A DNA stretch of 64,000 bases from Saxidomus purpurata (lineage: Eukaryota > Mollusca > Bivalvia > Venerida > Veneridae): NCBI GenBank assembly GCA_022818135.1, contig JAFMSR010000018.1, positions 16,643,537 through 16,707,536 on the forward strand. Reading direction: 5' to 3'. The first letter of the stretch is position 1. Every line of letters starts with the position of its first letter. A model generated the notes under the pieces. The model made no database searches and was not told the DNA's origin. It was given only the letters and a program-made list of their open reading frames with translations. Shown piece after piece: positions 12,501 through 23,623 of the stretch. The position numbers were made by a program, and so were the translations under genes.

Positions 12501-15500
12501 AGTTTGCCCGATTTCAGAAAGATTTTAACGAGTCCAAGGATGCTTAGGTCCTAAACTTTCAAACTTATGCCTTGTCAACGTGTCCATGGACTTTGAGACC
12601 ACAAGTTTCTATCAATAAATGTATCTTACTAAATCCTTGCTTTTTGTTTCTTTTTTTGTCATCTCCCCAGTGACATACACACACTCACTCTGCCATTGGA
12701 CTTTACAAGGTATTGTGGGGATCCAACTTAGCAGTAACAGATTTGGTAACTAATTTTGACCTTGACCGTAAAACTACACATGTACTTGACATGGCCATGT
12801 ATGTCATATCAATATGATGATTGTGTGTGCCAAGATTATTCAAAATTCTTCAAACATTTAACCAATATATAAAGCAAACACAATAGTTCTGAGACAAGAG
12901 CATGAGTCTACAGCGAAGTGTTTGATCCTTTAGGCAAGACAGATTATAGAACTTCACAACAAAGAATAAATAAAATGAGTACAAATTAATTACAAAGTGT
13001 CATCTCGACCTTAAACAGATTTATATGAAACTTTCAATCTGTAAATTAAAGTGTCAGTTGTTTTACAGCCCTTTGTGCAGTTTCTGGTACATGGTGTTTA
13101 ATGGACAGGTTTATATCCCAAGGAAAGGTTACTGCCAAATTCACCAGAATAAATCTGTACATCTGTCACCCTGCAAAATGCTAAATACATGGCTAGTGCT
13201 CCCTCCTTTATGATTCTATATTGTTTAAATTTCTCTATTTAGCCTCTAACTAATACTTAAATTTGAACCTTTTAACTTTGGATTGTAAAGGAAACACAGA
13301 CCTCATAAGAAATAAACAAGAGGGCAATTTGTTAATTTCAAGTTTAAAAGGAAGGTAAAACATTGCTTTGCAAACATAATTCAAGAGTATAGGGGCCAAA
13401 ACAAGGAAGGTAAGGTTACCAGAAATGCCTTATTTTAGTAAAGTCCTAGTTCATTCAGGTCTTTATTATATTGCATACTGTATACCCTTGTTTAAACGCC
13501 CCCGAGGGCATTACATTTTTGACCCAGGGAGCCTTTATTAGATACCAAAATGAAAAAAAGTGTGGGTTTTTTTTTGCCCAAAATGCAAATAAATTCAATG
13601 AAAGTTAGTGTTGTGTCTTTTATTTTTCACTGATATGGATTACTGTGTTCATAATGCCTGTCTCCAGACCTGGTATAAGTCAATTTTTTCTTTCAAGAAA
13701 AGGAGGGGAGGGGGAGGGGAGCATTTACACGGGGGTATATGGTACATATATTTTGGGGGAAAACACTGAATGCGCACTGCTTTTGCAAGTTCCCTGACAG
13801 GGTCATCAATTAATATTTAGTCTGACCTACTTGCTTGTACTTTCTCTTTGAAATGTAATCGTAGAATCCAAAATAAATTTGTGTCATATTTTTGTGTGTC
13901 AAAAACTTATTATTTAAATGACTGTCCTCGTTTACAGGAAACTGATAGCATCACAACTTCTTGCATCTCATGTCAGTACCTGATTACATAAATTTTCAAT
14001 TGTATCAAACCATCGTAATTTTTCATTCTGTCAATTCCATACAAAACAGGGCATTGAAATAGAATAGTGTCCATACTTATTTCAAACTTCAGTAATGTAA
14101 ATCACTTTACACTTCCTTTCAGACATCTGCCTGTAATGTTTAGGAAGGTAGACATAATGACAATTGATATTTAATGATGTAATACCATCCACTTTGAAAT
14201 GAGGCCAAGGATTAGCCTTGAACATAAGCCAAAACTTCGTACTTCATGTACTTATGCAGAAATTGAGTAGGCGATTCAGCCAAAAACCTGCTAACTTCCA
14301 TTAAAGTACTCAAGATTCTGTCATTATTTCAAAATATCTACCTTCCAGTGTCAACTAAAAACAGTCCTGTATCTAGGACAGAAAAAAGTCTTAAATTCTG
14401 TGAAAGGTGTTTGTATATTAAACCTTTTGCATTGTAATACAATTAACGACCCCAAGACGCATGTTTAGTTAAATGTTTAAAGAGGAAATAAGTATTTGAG
14501 ACACAAATGCCCACTCTCTTAACAGCTCTCACTGCAAGAAACTGTTTTGAAAACAGGAGTCAAAGAAGAAAAACAGCTGAATCTGTGGAAGTGATTACTT
14601 ATTTCAACAAATTCACTCGCCCTTACAAGTGCAGCCATTTTGCTCAAAACTGCAGGTTTCGTCTGTACATCTCTATTATACATTGTACAGCATCTTCCTG
14701 TGTTACACCTGTTTAAAATCAGCAGCCGTACCTAGGCCTCAACCTTAGTTTTGAAAATCTGTCGCCACTTTTTGCCAAAACAGTTATATTAGGGTAAACT
14801 ATTGAAATTTAGGCAAATGTTAACTAATTTCTGTCTGCTATCTCAACTTTCTTTAGCCACTCTTTCTATTTTTGTTAACACTGGTGAATGACAGGGCCTG
14901 CCCTGCCACAACTTCCACAACACCCTGAAAATGTTGAAAATATAAACTTCGAAAAAAACTTGCCCTCACCTCTCTATCAACTGTTTTAACAACTGGGACT
15001 AAATAGGCTAGGAGCTGCCCGCCAAGCACCTGTCGTAACTCTATGCCTGTTGGAATGTCTGTTTCACTGCTGCTTGGACGCACTGACCGGCACTCTAGAA
15101 CTGGGGCTTTCTGGTAATTCACTAATCTGTAAAGAAAAAATTTATTCCAATCATGCGGTACTAGAGCATAGTTTATTGTTAAACCCTCAACCTACCAAAA
15201 ATCTGAAGAGGACTGGTCCATCTTTCAATCTGGACAGTACCATTTATTATTCAAAGGGGTGCTAACTAAATATTAACAAACCGAATAGCAAAAAGTGCAG
15301 ATCATGATCAGTCTGCACTTATACATTGAATGCACACTGATCATAATCTGCACAAGTCGTAATGTCAGAACTGTTTAACACGAGCAAGGTTGGGGAATAA
15401 ATTTAGCCATTTAAATAACTTTTATCTACTTTGTAGTGCACAATTCTGATAGATGCTGAACTCTATTCCTACCAGAATGAAGGATGAATCTCTTATGCGA

Positions 15501-18500
15501 TTAAACATTTATCTGTTGTATAACAAAGAGAACAAAAATGTAGAATAAGCAGCTTTTCTATTTCCGCATTCATTACAAGCTATTTGAATTAATTAAACTT
15601 TTACCTCGGCAAGCATCTTACAAAAATAGAAACACTTTGATGTGCAGTTGACACATGTGTTTAGGTATTAATTATATAAAGACAATTAATTAACGTGTTT
15701 CCTGTCCATAAGGTAATAAATAGTGTATTTATAACAGCGAGTTATTCATCATGGTAAATCCAACTGGTCTAAACTGGAGAAGTCACTCTTACTAATTTGT
15801 TTAAGCACAATTGCCAATTTGTGCAACTTATAATTGCTTGAGGTGTGACTCATGATGGAAGTCAAACTTTGTGAGAGCGCACTTGTACCCATTTATAGCA
15901 GGGTAAACAAAGGCATGTCATCCGACTCTGTGGTCAAGTGGTTAAAGTCAATTAATTTGGAATCACAGCAACCTCTCATTGATTGAGGGACATGGGTTCG
16001 AGCCCTGCTACCAACAATGTCTCTTTATGTGAAAGAGTCTGCTGTTTTTTTACGGAGGATTAGAGTCTAGTACTTTTTCTTCCCAGGAACAATTGTTAGG
16101 TAAACTCCCCTCCTGTTAAAATGACCAAAAACACTGTTGGGATGGGCGTTAAACTCCTACAACAACAAAAACAATTAAGACATGTCTTGGCCAAGGAAAC
16201 ATCGCTTGTGGCCTGACAGGGTTTCGAACTTGTTCCTCTGGGTTACTAAGCAAATGCTGCAACAACTACACTTGTTTCTACTATAGATGACTAAGGAAGT
16301 GTGTCCTTTATCCTGGATTATAAGTCTTCTCAAAGGGTGGTCTTTAACACATGTACTATACTGAAGGGAAGTCCTTGTCTAACGACAAAAAATAGTGTCT
16401 TACATCTGTTTAAAATTATTACATAAAAGTGACTTAATATATGCTCCTTTAATAAGGAAATTAACATCTTATACTGAATTACAAATGTCTGTTTCCTTGT
16501 TAAACCGTCCGTAAGACTGACACATCAAAACTTAACTCTTCAATCCGTGAAAGAATTCACTGACATTCATGGCGGCAACAGAATAGATACTGGCAGACTG
16601 TTAAACTTTTACTATTTAGTACATGAAATGTCTGTATTTACCAAACTGCAATAGACTACCCCTTAAAAGGGGCTGTCTGCATTTATATCTATGTTTTCAC
16701 AAATAAAGAGATACGAGATATGGTCCAAAGGGGGGGAAACCATCACACTAAATCAAAATTGAGGTACAGTGATTTCAAGTAAGTAACCATAATCACTCAG
16801 CCATGAAAGCAGGTCTTCTTGTACTTTCCACTTCAATGCAATACACTTTTTTTACCCTCGGTCATATGACAATAGTAAAGTTTGAGGGTAAATTAAAACC
16901 CACTCAGCAATATATAAACTTGAGAAATTTTCTTTATCATCAATCCTATACCTGTTTTTATGCATATTTTTACATATTTAAGTTTAACCTAGATGTCAGA
17001 TTTTGATTAATGACAATTCAGTTCGGGGTTTTTAATGCAAAAATTGTACTTGAAGAGTGTAACTATTGCCATATTTTTAACAATTATCCCAATAGACAAT
17101 TAAGTTCTTTGACACATACACGTATATTGCAAAATGACCTTGAATTATATATGTAGATGTAGAAGTGGTAGCTGAATAGTATTAGAATGCCATTAGATGG
17201 GAAGTCAATAAATGACCTTTAACTCTTACCCAGCTAATGAAGCAAGGGCCTTTGAAACCAGTGCAGATCATGATCAGCCTGTACACATGAGTAAATATTC
17301 ACTTAAAATGAAAGACAGACAGGTCCAATTTAAAAATTGAGCAGTGTTAATTGCTATAAAATTAATGTATATACATGTATAACCAACACTATCTTTTCAC
17401 AGCATGTACATGTATATTCCTATTTATTAAGATATATCTAAATATATTATATGGGACCACTAAGGTAGCCAATTTTTACTAGTTACCTGTATAATTATTC
17501 AGAAAGCTTTTAAGATGAAGGTGACAGTAACAAAGACCAGGTATGGTGCACGCAAACCTGTCAAGTCTGTCAACTATACCTGCATGATGCATTGCACATT
17601 CCTTCATTTAATATAAAATCATCTCGTCATACAATGATGAAAATGTACAGCAAACATACAAAGCATTTTGCTGACTTGTCACTAAATATTTTAACCTTTA
17701 CTTCATTTAACAGGAAATTTACCGGCTGAATAGTGAACAGTGCAGATCTGGTGAACACTGCTCCAATGTGCAGATCGATCACAGTCTGTAACAGTGAAGG
17801 TTAAATGATGCTTGCATATTATTACTGAATTGCAATCATTTTGTATATACATGTATCGATCGTTTGTGTTCTAATAACCCACACTGTCATTGTCCTCAGT
17901 TTGGGAGGAACTGTCTGATGCGCGCCCTGTCTTATTGATACAATTTCATCCTACATAAAATATTCTGTACGTCATAATATGCAAATTAATGCAATTTTCC
18001 TTTTATGCTTAGTTCTTTCATTACAATTAAACTGTTTTACTGTGAACACCCATTCTGAAATCAAATTGAAAGTTGTAGGCGGAAACACATACTTGCGGTC
18101 TATGTGAGCGATCACTACCGGCAACCAAAACACTACCTATATGCAATCAGTGACAAAAAAGGTATAATAAGAAATCTAATCATGCTATCATTTGGCCCTG
18201 CAAATAATCACCCGTCATTCATTATATAATTCACTGATATGGAAGTACCATATTAAATAGAAACAATGTGGTTTCCAGTGTAAAGAGTATTTATAAGTAT
18301 AAAGAAGGTTAAATATACAATGTAGCATCTTCCGCCAAATTCTGCGGTATTATTTAACTTTTAATAAAATAATTTACAGGTCCAATTTCGCCAATAATCA
18401 AACTTGAATGAGATCATGTGACCATTTATAATTGTGGACAACGGACATACAGTGGTCATTCATGGGTCCTGAATAACAGCCCACCATGAGAACTTTTTGG

Positions 18501-21500
18501 TCAAAAACAAACAAAAAAACCCACATAAATTTTGTCCATATTGATTGGATAGGATATGAATTCTCGAACTCCTACTCAAAACAATTTATAAAAGATATTT
18601 CTCTTAAAGCGAAATCAAAAACATGTTTATCATTTATTTATCCCACATAGATTGTATTATATTCAAACTTAATAGAAATGCAAGCAGTGTGACCAAGCAA
18701 CATGCATACCCAGGTATTCAGAAATGCAGACACCTGACAGCTTGAAGTACAAAACTTAAGTCTGACCACAAAACTAAGGTTTGACCACAGGCTCGATGAG
18801 TGTGCACTATGACTTTATCACTAACGGCCATAAAATATGGTCTATTGTCATAATTTGACTATTATGTTTCAAAATAGGTGTAAACATTCAAAGGAAGTCA
18901 TTTAATATATAATATGACTAAGGTTTTGAGAATACACATTCAAGTCTAATGACTAATGTATAGATCTTCAAATCTGTCAATATTCCTTAATATATTTCTG
19001 CTGTTAACTCTATTAACTGTTGTCACCTTTATCTAAAATTTTTAACCCGCTAAATTTCTAAAATGGACTTGATCATCTTTCAATTTGGACGGTATTATTT
19101 GCCGTTAAAGTAAATGACTTAATAACAAACAGTACAGATCATGATCAGACGAAGGGGAAAGAGTCACTTGCCGCCAGCAAACTGAAGATTTTAATTTAAC
19201 AGATCTACCATGCAATTCCAATAAAAGTAAGATAAGATAATGGATTGCAATTTGCAGGCTGTGGGTTGTAAATTTTAAAAGACGATTACATGTGCATTTA
19301 AATTGTCATATATACATGTACATGGTGAAGACTGAAAGTTTCAAGAAGTTGAATACAAATGTACATGTATATTTATATTATCAAGTGTTCTTTAAATACT
19401 GATATAACAAACACTCTGTCATGTAAACTCACGACACTGTCATGTTAATTCACAACCTGCAACCAGCAAATTAGCTATTCCCATGAACAATTTAGTTGTG
19501 GTCATGTTACATTTTAGTGGGTTTTGACATATTACGTTTTTGCTGTTTTCCGTCTTCATCACTACATATTCTATCAAAGCCACTGTTCTACGTTTCATAC
19601 TCCAAAACAGCGTTATTGTACTTCTAACAAAAAGCATTGTCTACTTGATACGTAACGAACAATATGACCAACATCCGTAGTTTCTAGCTTATTACATATC
19701 TGTCGAATGAATCAGAAAAGGTGTCGATGGTTCAATCAGTTTAACCTTACGACTGTTACTGCGTACACCTGGAAGCAAATTATTTGAAGTTTTGTCGGAA
19801 GTTACAAAGCCAGTCAACCACAAATTTGCTGAGACATACTGTATTATACATACAGATGTTTACAAATATTTCAAATCTATGCACCGGATCATTTATGATT
19901 TCATTCAAGGTTATGGGAATATAGACTTCTGTCATCATGTCTTTTCATCTACTCATGAACTTGTTCACCGTCTTTTAGAGTTGCTTTTAGTGTCGAGTAG
20001 TGCATACAGACTGAAAACTCATCTCTTAACTTGCAGTTACTATTTTGCAATTAACTTTTCAAAATATATTAATTGAGAAACACAACAAGTAAAGTATAAA
20101 AGATGCATAATTACTTAAAATTGGGTGTTTGGGAAGAAACAATGGTTTTGCTGTCAGCTTAACCCACATGACCATTAGCAGAGGTGTAACTGTATTAAAT
20201 TTTCCAACTCGTACATGTATGTATAATTAACAGACAAGGTACATGTAACTGCACAGAGGACCTGAGTCTAGTAAATGTTCTTCCCAGGAACACGGTTGCT
20301 AGGTAAACTGCCCGTCTGTTAAAATAACCAAAAACATGGTTGGAACTATAGCGTTAAACTCTTTAGTACAAACAAGGTAGCTAGGTTCACATAGCTGATG
20401 CAAGCTTTTTTTTTATGCCACGATTTTTTTTTGCCGAGCCATTATGTTTATCCGGCTGCAGTTAATTGCATATGCAGTCTATTTTTACCATAATATTTAT
20501 TGTATGTTCTAGTTTTACAGACAGGCATCAACTAAACATGATATAGTCACCAACAGTATAATTACAAGGTCAAATTTTGAAATATGACAGCCATTCTGTT
20601 TGATGTAAGGTACATTACGTCCTGTCACTGAGAAAGGAGGAAAAGTCTGTAGCATATTCTCATTCATTACAATTATTCCGCCAATACAGGGATAGAGTTT
20701 CCGAGTTTATATATGATGAGTTTATAATATGATACGGTAAATCACTTGGTAAGCAAGTGACCTAACCATACTGTAACAGCTGTTTTTATTCATATCTTTC
20801 GTGATACTAGCATGCTGAACATAATTTTATGCAAAAACCTTTTACTAATCCAAATAAGCATCTCAAAACACACACATAGAATCGGATTAATGCTGCGCAA
20901 TATATTCTATTGCAATACTTTTATGGTTTACGAGACTTATTTAAGATTTATTAGATTTGTCGATTCTCAATCTCGAAAAAACAAAAAAATGTCTCATGAG
21001 AAAGCTCACTTTCCGTTTTACTTTCCCCTTTTAAATTTGTTCACTGTTGCATTACCTACCTTTGGTTATTGTACACAAACATCTTCACTCTTGCATCTTC
21101 ATCTTTTTCCTTTGGAGGTAATTCTAACAAGAGATTAAATGCCGATTTGTGGCTACGGAAACGTTTATTTGAAGACTTTGGTCGCAACCATATCATAGGC
21201 TGGCCTTTGGATTCCTTTTTCAAGTCAAGTCTAATTTTTATTGTTAATTTGTGCCCTCTACCATTTATATCAAAATTTAATCTGATATTCTGTGTGACTG
21301 GTGTCCCAATTTGTAAACCGAGGCCTACTCCATTATCCCGTGCTAGCACTATACAGTCTGCAGCTGTTCCGGCCTGTGTCGTAATTGTGTCTTTACCAAA
21401 TATTCCGTGTTTCTTGGTTTTGTGAACAAATATCCCGACATTGAGATTAACACGATCTCCCGGCAGATACGGGAATGACACGACACCTTTACTGCCGTCA

Positions 21501-21871
21501 TCATTCACCCATGTCCATTTGTTCCCGTGCCGCACAAGCTGCTTCTCTAATCTCACTGTCTGAGTCTGGAAATTTTCTTGGTACGAGAACGATAACTTCA
21601 CATCTAACATTTTCACTTTCTTTGTCAGTTCATTTCTGTGTATTTCCAGTGAAGACATTTCCACGACAACTGATTTAGACGCTGCTTGTCGAAACACTTC
21701 ATCGGAAACAGCTTCTGTGAACTCCTTCACAGATGGAGATTTTGGTAACGCGACCCTGTCTTTAATTGGTTTGTAGCGTACAGATGTCCGGACAGCCGAA
21801 GGCTTTATCTTCGCCGGTTTATACTCCTCCATCAGCTCAACAATTTTGGAATACTCGGATAACTCTCGCAT
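5861..21871 (-). CDS. Unrecognised 570-residue protein, four-exon gene (join of 21871-21060, 15126-14970, 10409-10328, 6522-5861)
   Basis: Four minus-strand open blocks are bounded by good splice sites, and their phases fit at every junction: 812 nt leaves two bases, 157 nt takes one and ends in phase, 82 nt leaves one base, and 662 nt takes two and ends at TAA (5863-5861). The total is 1,713 nt, exactly 571 codons. I do not recognise the family. Residues 1-60 are charged and proline-containing. Residues about 85-250 alternate hydrophobic and polar residues like a beta-sandwich, with a glycine-rich stretch near 160-190. Residues 270-460 look globular. From about 465 the chain is acidic and serine-rich, which suggests a disordered tail. 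No signal peptide or membrane segment is visible, so a cytosolic or nuclear protein is inferred. An upstream exon must exist, because an acceptor abuts the ATG; it could be 5' UTR or further coding sequence. Confidence 0.8.
6991..7042. repeat. Dispersed cagtgcagatcatgatc motif, facing pair
   Basis: cagtgcagatcatgatc and its reverse complement gatcatgatctgcactg face each other across a short spacer. The same word recurs at about 15293, 17258, 17735, 19132, 51219, 55420 and 56098. It is probably a clam-lineage dispersed repeat. Confidence 0.8.
7680..7865 (-). mobile_element. SINE copy, tRNA-derived, degenerate
   Basis: Read on the minus strand, a box-A-like 'ccagttgttaaagg' and a box-B-like 'ggttcaagccctgc' precede a 3' body with 'acagaggatgggtgtctagt' and 'ccttcccagaaac'. 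The order and words match the copy at 15921-16173. Confidence 0.6.
8939..9016. repeat. Short foldback repeat
   Basis: taacctgacatg...ggtgatattga at the left pairs imperfectly with tcaatatcacg...acaggtta at the right. Arms are about 25 bp with a central loop of about 25 bp. Confidence 0.6.
10328..10409 (-). CDS. Orphan gene, third exon (residues 324-350)
   Basis: An 82-nt exon lies between tatattttcag and a GTATAG donor. It encodes SYRYRLAVLVVTAEGPHCLC and then SAKWKTS, a beta-strand-like pattern with a close CLC cysteine pair. It leaves one base (G) that makes GAC, aspartate, with the next exon. It is too short to be convincing alone; the phase fit on both sides and the matching acceptor context (the final exon also has tatattttcag) support it. 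Confidence 0.75.
10715..10850. repeat. Short tandem 'ctccctttctgacatgac' units
   Basis: About five imperfect copies of a 28-34-bp unit built on 'cctttctgacatgactta' run in succession. Confidence 0.55.
13475..13744. mobile_element. MITE with TACTGTATACCC ends
   Basis: The left end TACTGTATACCCttgtttaa is matched by the right end ...ttacacgggGGTATATGGTA, extending inward to paired C-rich and G-rich stretches (cgcccccgagg and ggggagggggagggga). Total length is about 270 bp, with TA at both ends and no coding capacity. Confidence 0.6.
14970..15126 (-). CDS. Orphan gene, second exon (residues 271-323)
   Basis: The acceptor is tttttctttacag and the donor is GAG|GTGAGG. The frame reads through LVNYQKAPVLECRSVRP, a short serine-rich turn, then an aliphatic helix-like segment with LRQVLGGQLLAYLVPVVK. 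Its first base completes the AG|A arginine codon left by the previous exon, and it ends exactly on a codon boundary, as the next exon requires. Confidence 0.8.
15293..15353. repeat. Dispersed gtgcagatcatgatcag motif, facing pair
   Basis: agtgcagatcatgatcagtc is followed within about 30 bp by actgatcataatctgcac, the reverse complement with one change. Confidence 0.75.
15921..16173 (+). mobile_element. SINE, tRNA-derived, near full length
   Basis: An RNA polymerase III box A (gtggtcaagtgg at 15930-15941) and box B (ggttcgagccc at 15994-16004) sit at internal-promoter spacing. A unique body follows with 'acggaggattagagtctagt' and 'cttcccaggaac', then an ACAACAACAAAAACAA-type tail. The body and head are shared by copies at 7680, 20252, 39011 and 50745. 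It resembles molluscan V-SINE families such as RUDI as I remember them; this is unverified. Confidence 0.75.
17258..17285. repeat. Dispersed gtgcagatcatgatcag motif, single
   Basis: ccagtgcagatcatgatcag is followed by cctgtac, the closest match to the family consensus seen here. Confidence 0.7.
17735..17800. repeat. Dispersed gtgcagatc motif, diverged pair
   Basis: cagtgcagatctggtg and gtgcagatcgatcacag lie in direct orientation 30 bp apart. Both are diverged from the consensus. Confidence 0.55.
20252..20371 (+). mobile_element. SINE 3' fragment
   Basis: It carries 'gaggacctgagtctagta', 'ttcttcccaggaac', 'taggtaaactgcccgtctgt' and 'aaccaaaaacatggttg', matching in order the 3' body of the copy at 15921-16173. 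The tRNA-like head is missing, so this is a 5'-truncated insertion. Confidence 0.7.
21060..21871 (-). CDS. Orphan gene, exon encoding residues 1-270
   Basis: The exon opens at an ATG lying directly after a poly-T tract and CAG acceptor, and ends at AAAG|GTAGGT. It begins MRELSEYSKIVELMEEYKP. It then runs through a lysine and proline linker into a beta-rich block containing KWTWVNDDGSKG, FPYLPGD and NGRGHKLTIKI. The ATG is the first residue of the frame after the acceptor, so it is either the true start with a non-coding leader exon upstream, or an internal methionine of a longer protein. I found no convincing upstream coding exon between this point and the calpain gene. Confidence 0.82.
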
Positions 21872-23556
21872 CTGAAAAAAAAAACATAATGAGCACAGTC
21901 ATGCAGGCTCAATGAAACCCAGGTCTTTCAAATAGTATGGTCCGGAAACGCCGTCTATAAATGTTTACGTACTGATAATTTGTCTCCCTGGGCGTTTTCA
22001 CCCTGCATTTATCACCCCCCCCCCCGAGTAAACTGGTATTTGTCCGATAGTTGTATGCAAAAGCCCTCATTGTGTCTTTAAATCCACTTTAATTTAAAAA
22101 TGGTATAATTGGAAAGTGATGAAATTTTCTGTAAAACTGTGAAATAAAACCTCTATATATAATTAACTATTATCTTTAAAGTTAAAAGTCCATATTCGTC
22201 TTGGGATGGTAATTTGACTCGCGAACTGGTCTTAAACTGTCTTATTATGTTATAAAAAAAACAAATCTAATTCATATCCGTTCAAAAATAACTTATTTAC
22301 ATTTTAATTAGCAATTTTCCATCATTTGACCCTAAAATATAAAAATGTGCAAAAATACACCTACACATACATTTTTACATAACCCCCAAAATAAGAATGA
22401 AATCAAACAATAGACATGTAATGCTATAAAAATATCAAAATGGAGAACCACACTTTGTTCCTTTTTATTAAAAGAAAAACCCTGTGATCTATATAATTAT
22501 TACAATTTATGAAACATGACGATTTGATCTACACTACAAGATTAATGACACCCTAATATTCATGCCTTAGAAATGCCAACTTATGCACTGACTTGACTTG
22601 ACCTACAAAAAGCAATTCAACACATAAGAAATTCATTTTTCTTTCTAAATATTTTCTTTTTACCTCTCTCTTTAGCTCATACAAATTTTCATTACTTACG
22701 TTACTTCTTTCATCTATTAAGCTACTTTAAAATAAAATCTGCAATGTTTTTAGGATCCAAAAATGTACACACAGTGACACTGTACAAGCCCTAACTAAGC
22801 ATTTCCAAGTAAAATGTAATGCTAACAAATAAATTAATCTTACTTGGAGAAAACCCTTTTAATTCCTTCTCATGATATTGAATACGAAAATTTAAACGAC
22901 GTCATTCTTTTACATAAACTGATTTTACGTGTACAGTATATTTAGTAACACAATGTTTGTACACAATTTATTTATGTATCACCATATCATTTGTTTAAAA
23001 TGGTATTCCCGAATGTTTGATCAGTTCAACTTGACGTCAGGGTTTTTTATGATCTATTTATAAATGTTATGCGGATCTAATTTCAATACAATATGAACGT
23101 CTTTAACAGTCTGATACACAAAAAACAATCCTTTTGAAATACGCACATATTGCAATCAACATGACCGATATCCAGGTAAACAATGGAGATTATCTATAAA
23201 ACTTTCTTAATCTCCAAAAAAATATTTTTGAATACACCCATCACAAATTTAAATCCAGTCAGTTTTTTCCCCCCCGGTACACATGACACAGTGCACGTAA
23301 ATAAATACCAGTAAACTGTAATGGTTCACACTGAAGTATTACCATAATCTATTAAATGTTAATCAACGAAGAGTATCCAGTCACACACAATCTTAAAAAT
23401 TCAATTTTAAATCTTATGTAAGGGAAAGCCAAAGATTACAAACAGATTTAATATTAAAGCTCATTTTGTACAAGAGCATTAAATCTATAACAATTAAAAC
23501 ATCATGTCATGATTGTGGGGGGCAGTTATTTCTAAACCAGATAAATGGTAGTTTTT

Positions 23557-23623
23557 AGCTCACCTGAGCATACAATCATGTACAAAATTTTAATGTATAT
23601 AATGATGCTCAGGGTGAGCTATT
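23557..23623. mobile_element. TAGCTCACCTGAGC foldback element fragment
   Basis: tagctcacctgagcatac and tgctcagggtgagcta face each other across about 35 bp. I recall this layout as a very common dispersed repeat in bivalves. A related tail ('gtccgtccgttcg' type) is seen at 52690-52780 and 59740-59795. Confidence 0.65.

Larger units (their letters stand above)
10410..14969 (-). other. Intron 2 of the orphan gene
   Basis: No further exon was recognised and the flanking phases join directly, so none is required. It contains a 'ttaactccctttctgacatga' type short repeat near 10720-10820 and a MITE at 13475-13744. Confidence 0.65.
15127..21059 (-). other. Intron 1 of the orphan gene
   Basis: The largest intron of the gene. 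It carries a near-complete SINE (15921-16173), a SINE tail (20252-20371), four 'gtgcagatcatgatc' motif sites and several 'tatatacatgtata' words. No exon-like frame was recognised in it. Confidence 0.65.

Noticed and set aside
21069..21678. Plus-strand open frames of 118 and 67 codons
   Set aside because: Antisense to the orphan gene's large exon, which has splice sites and phase support on the other strand.
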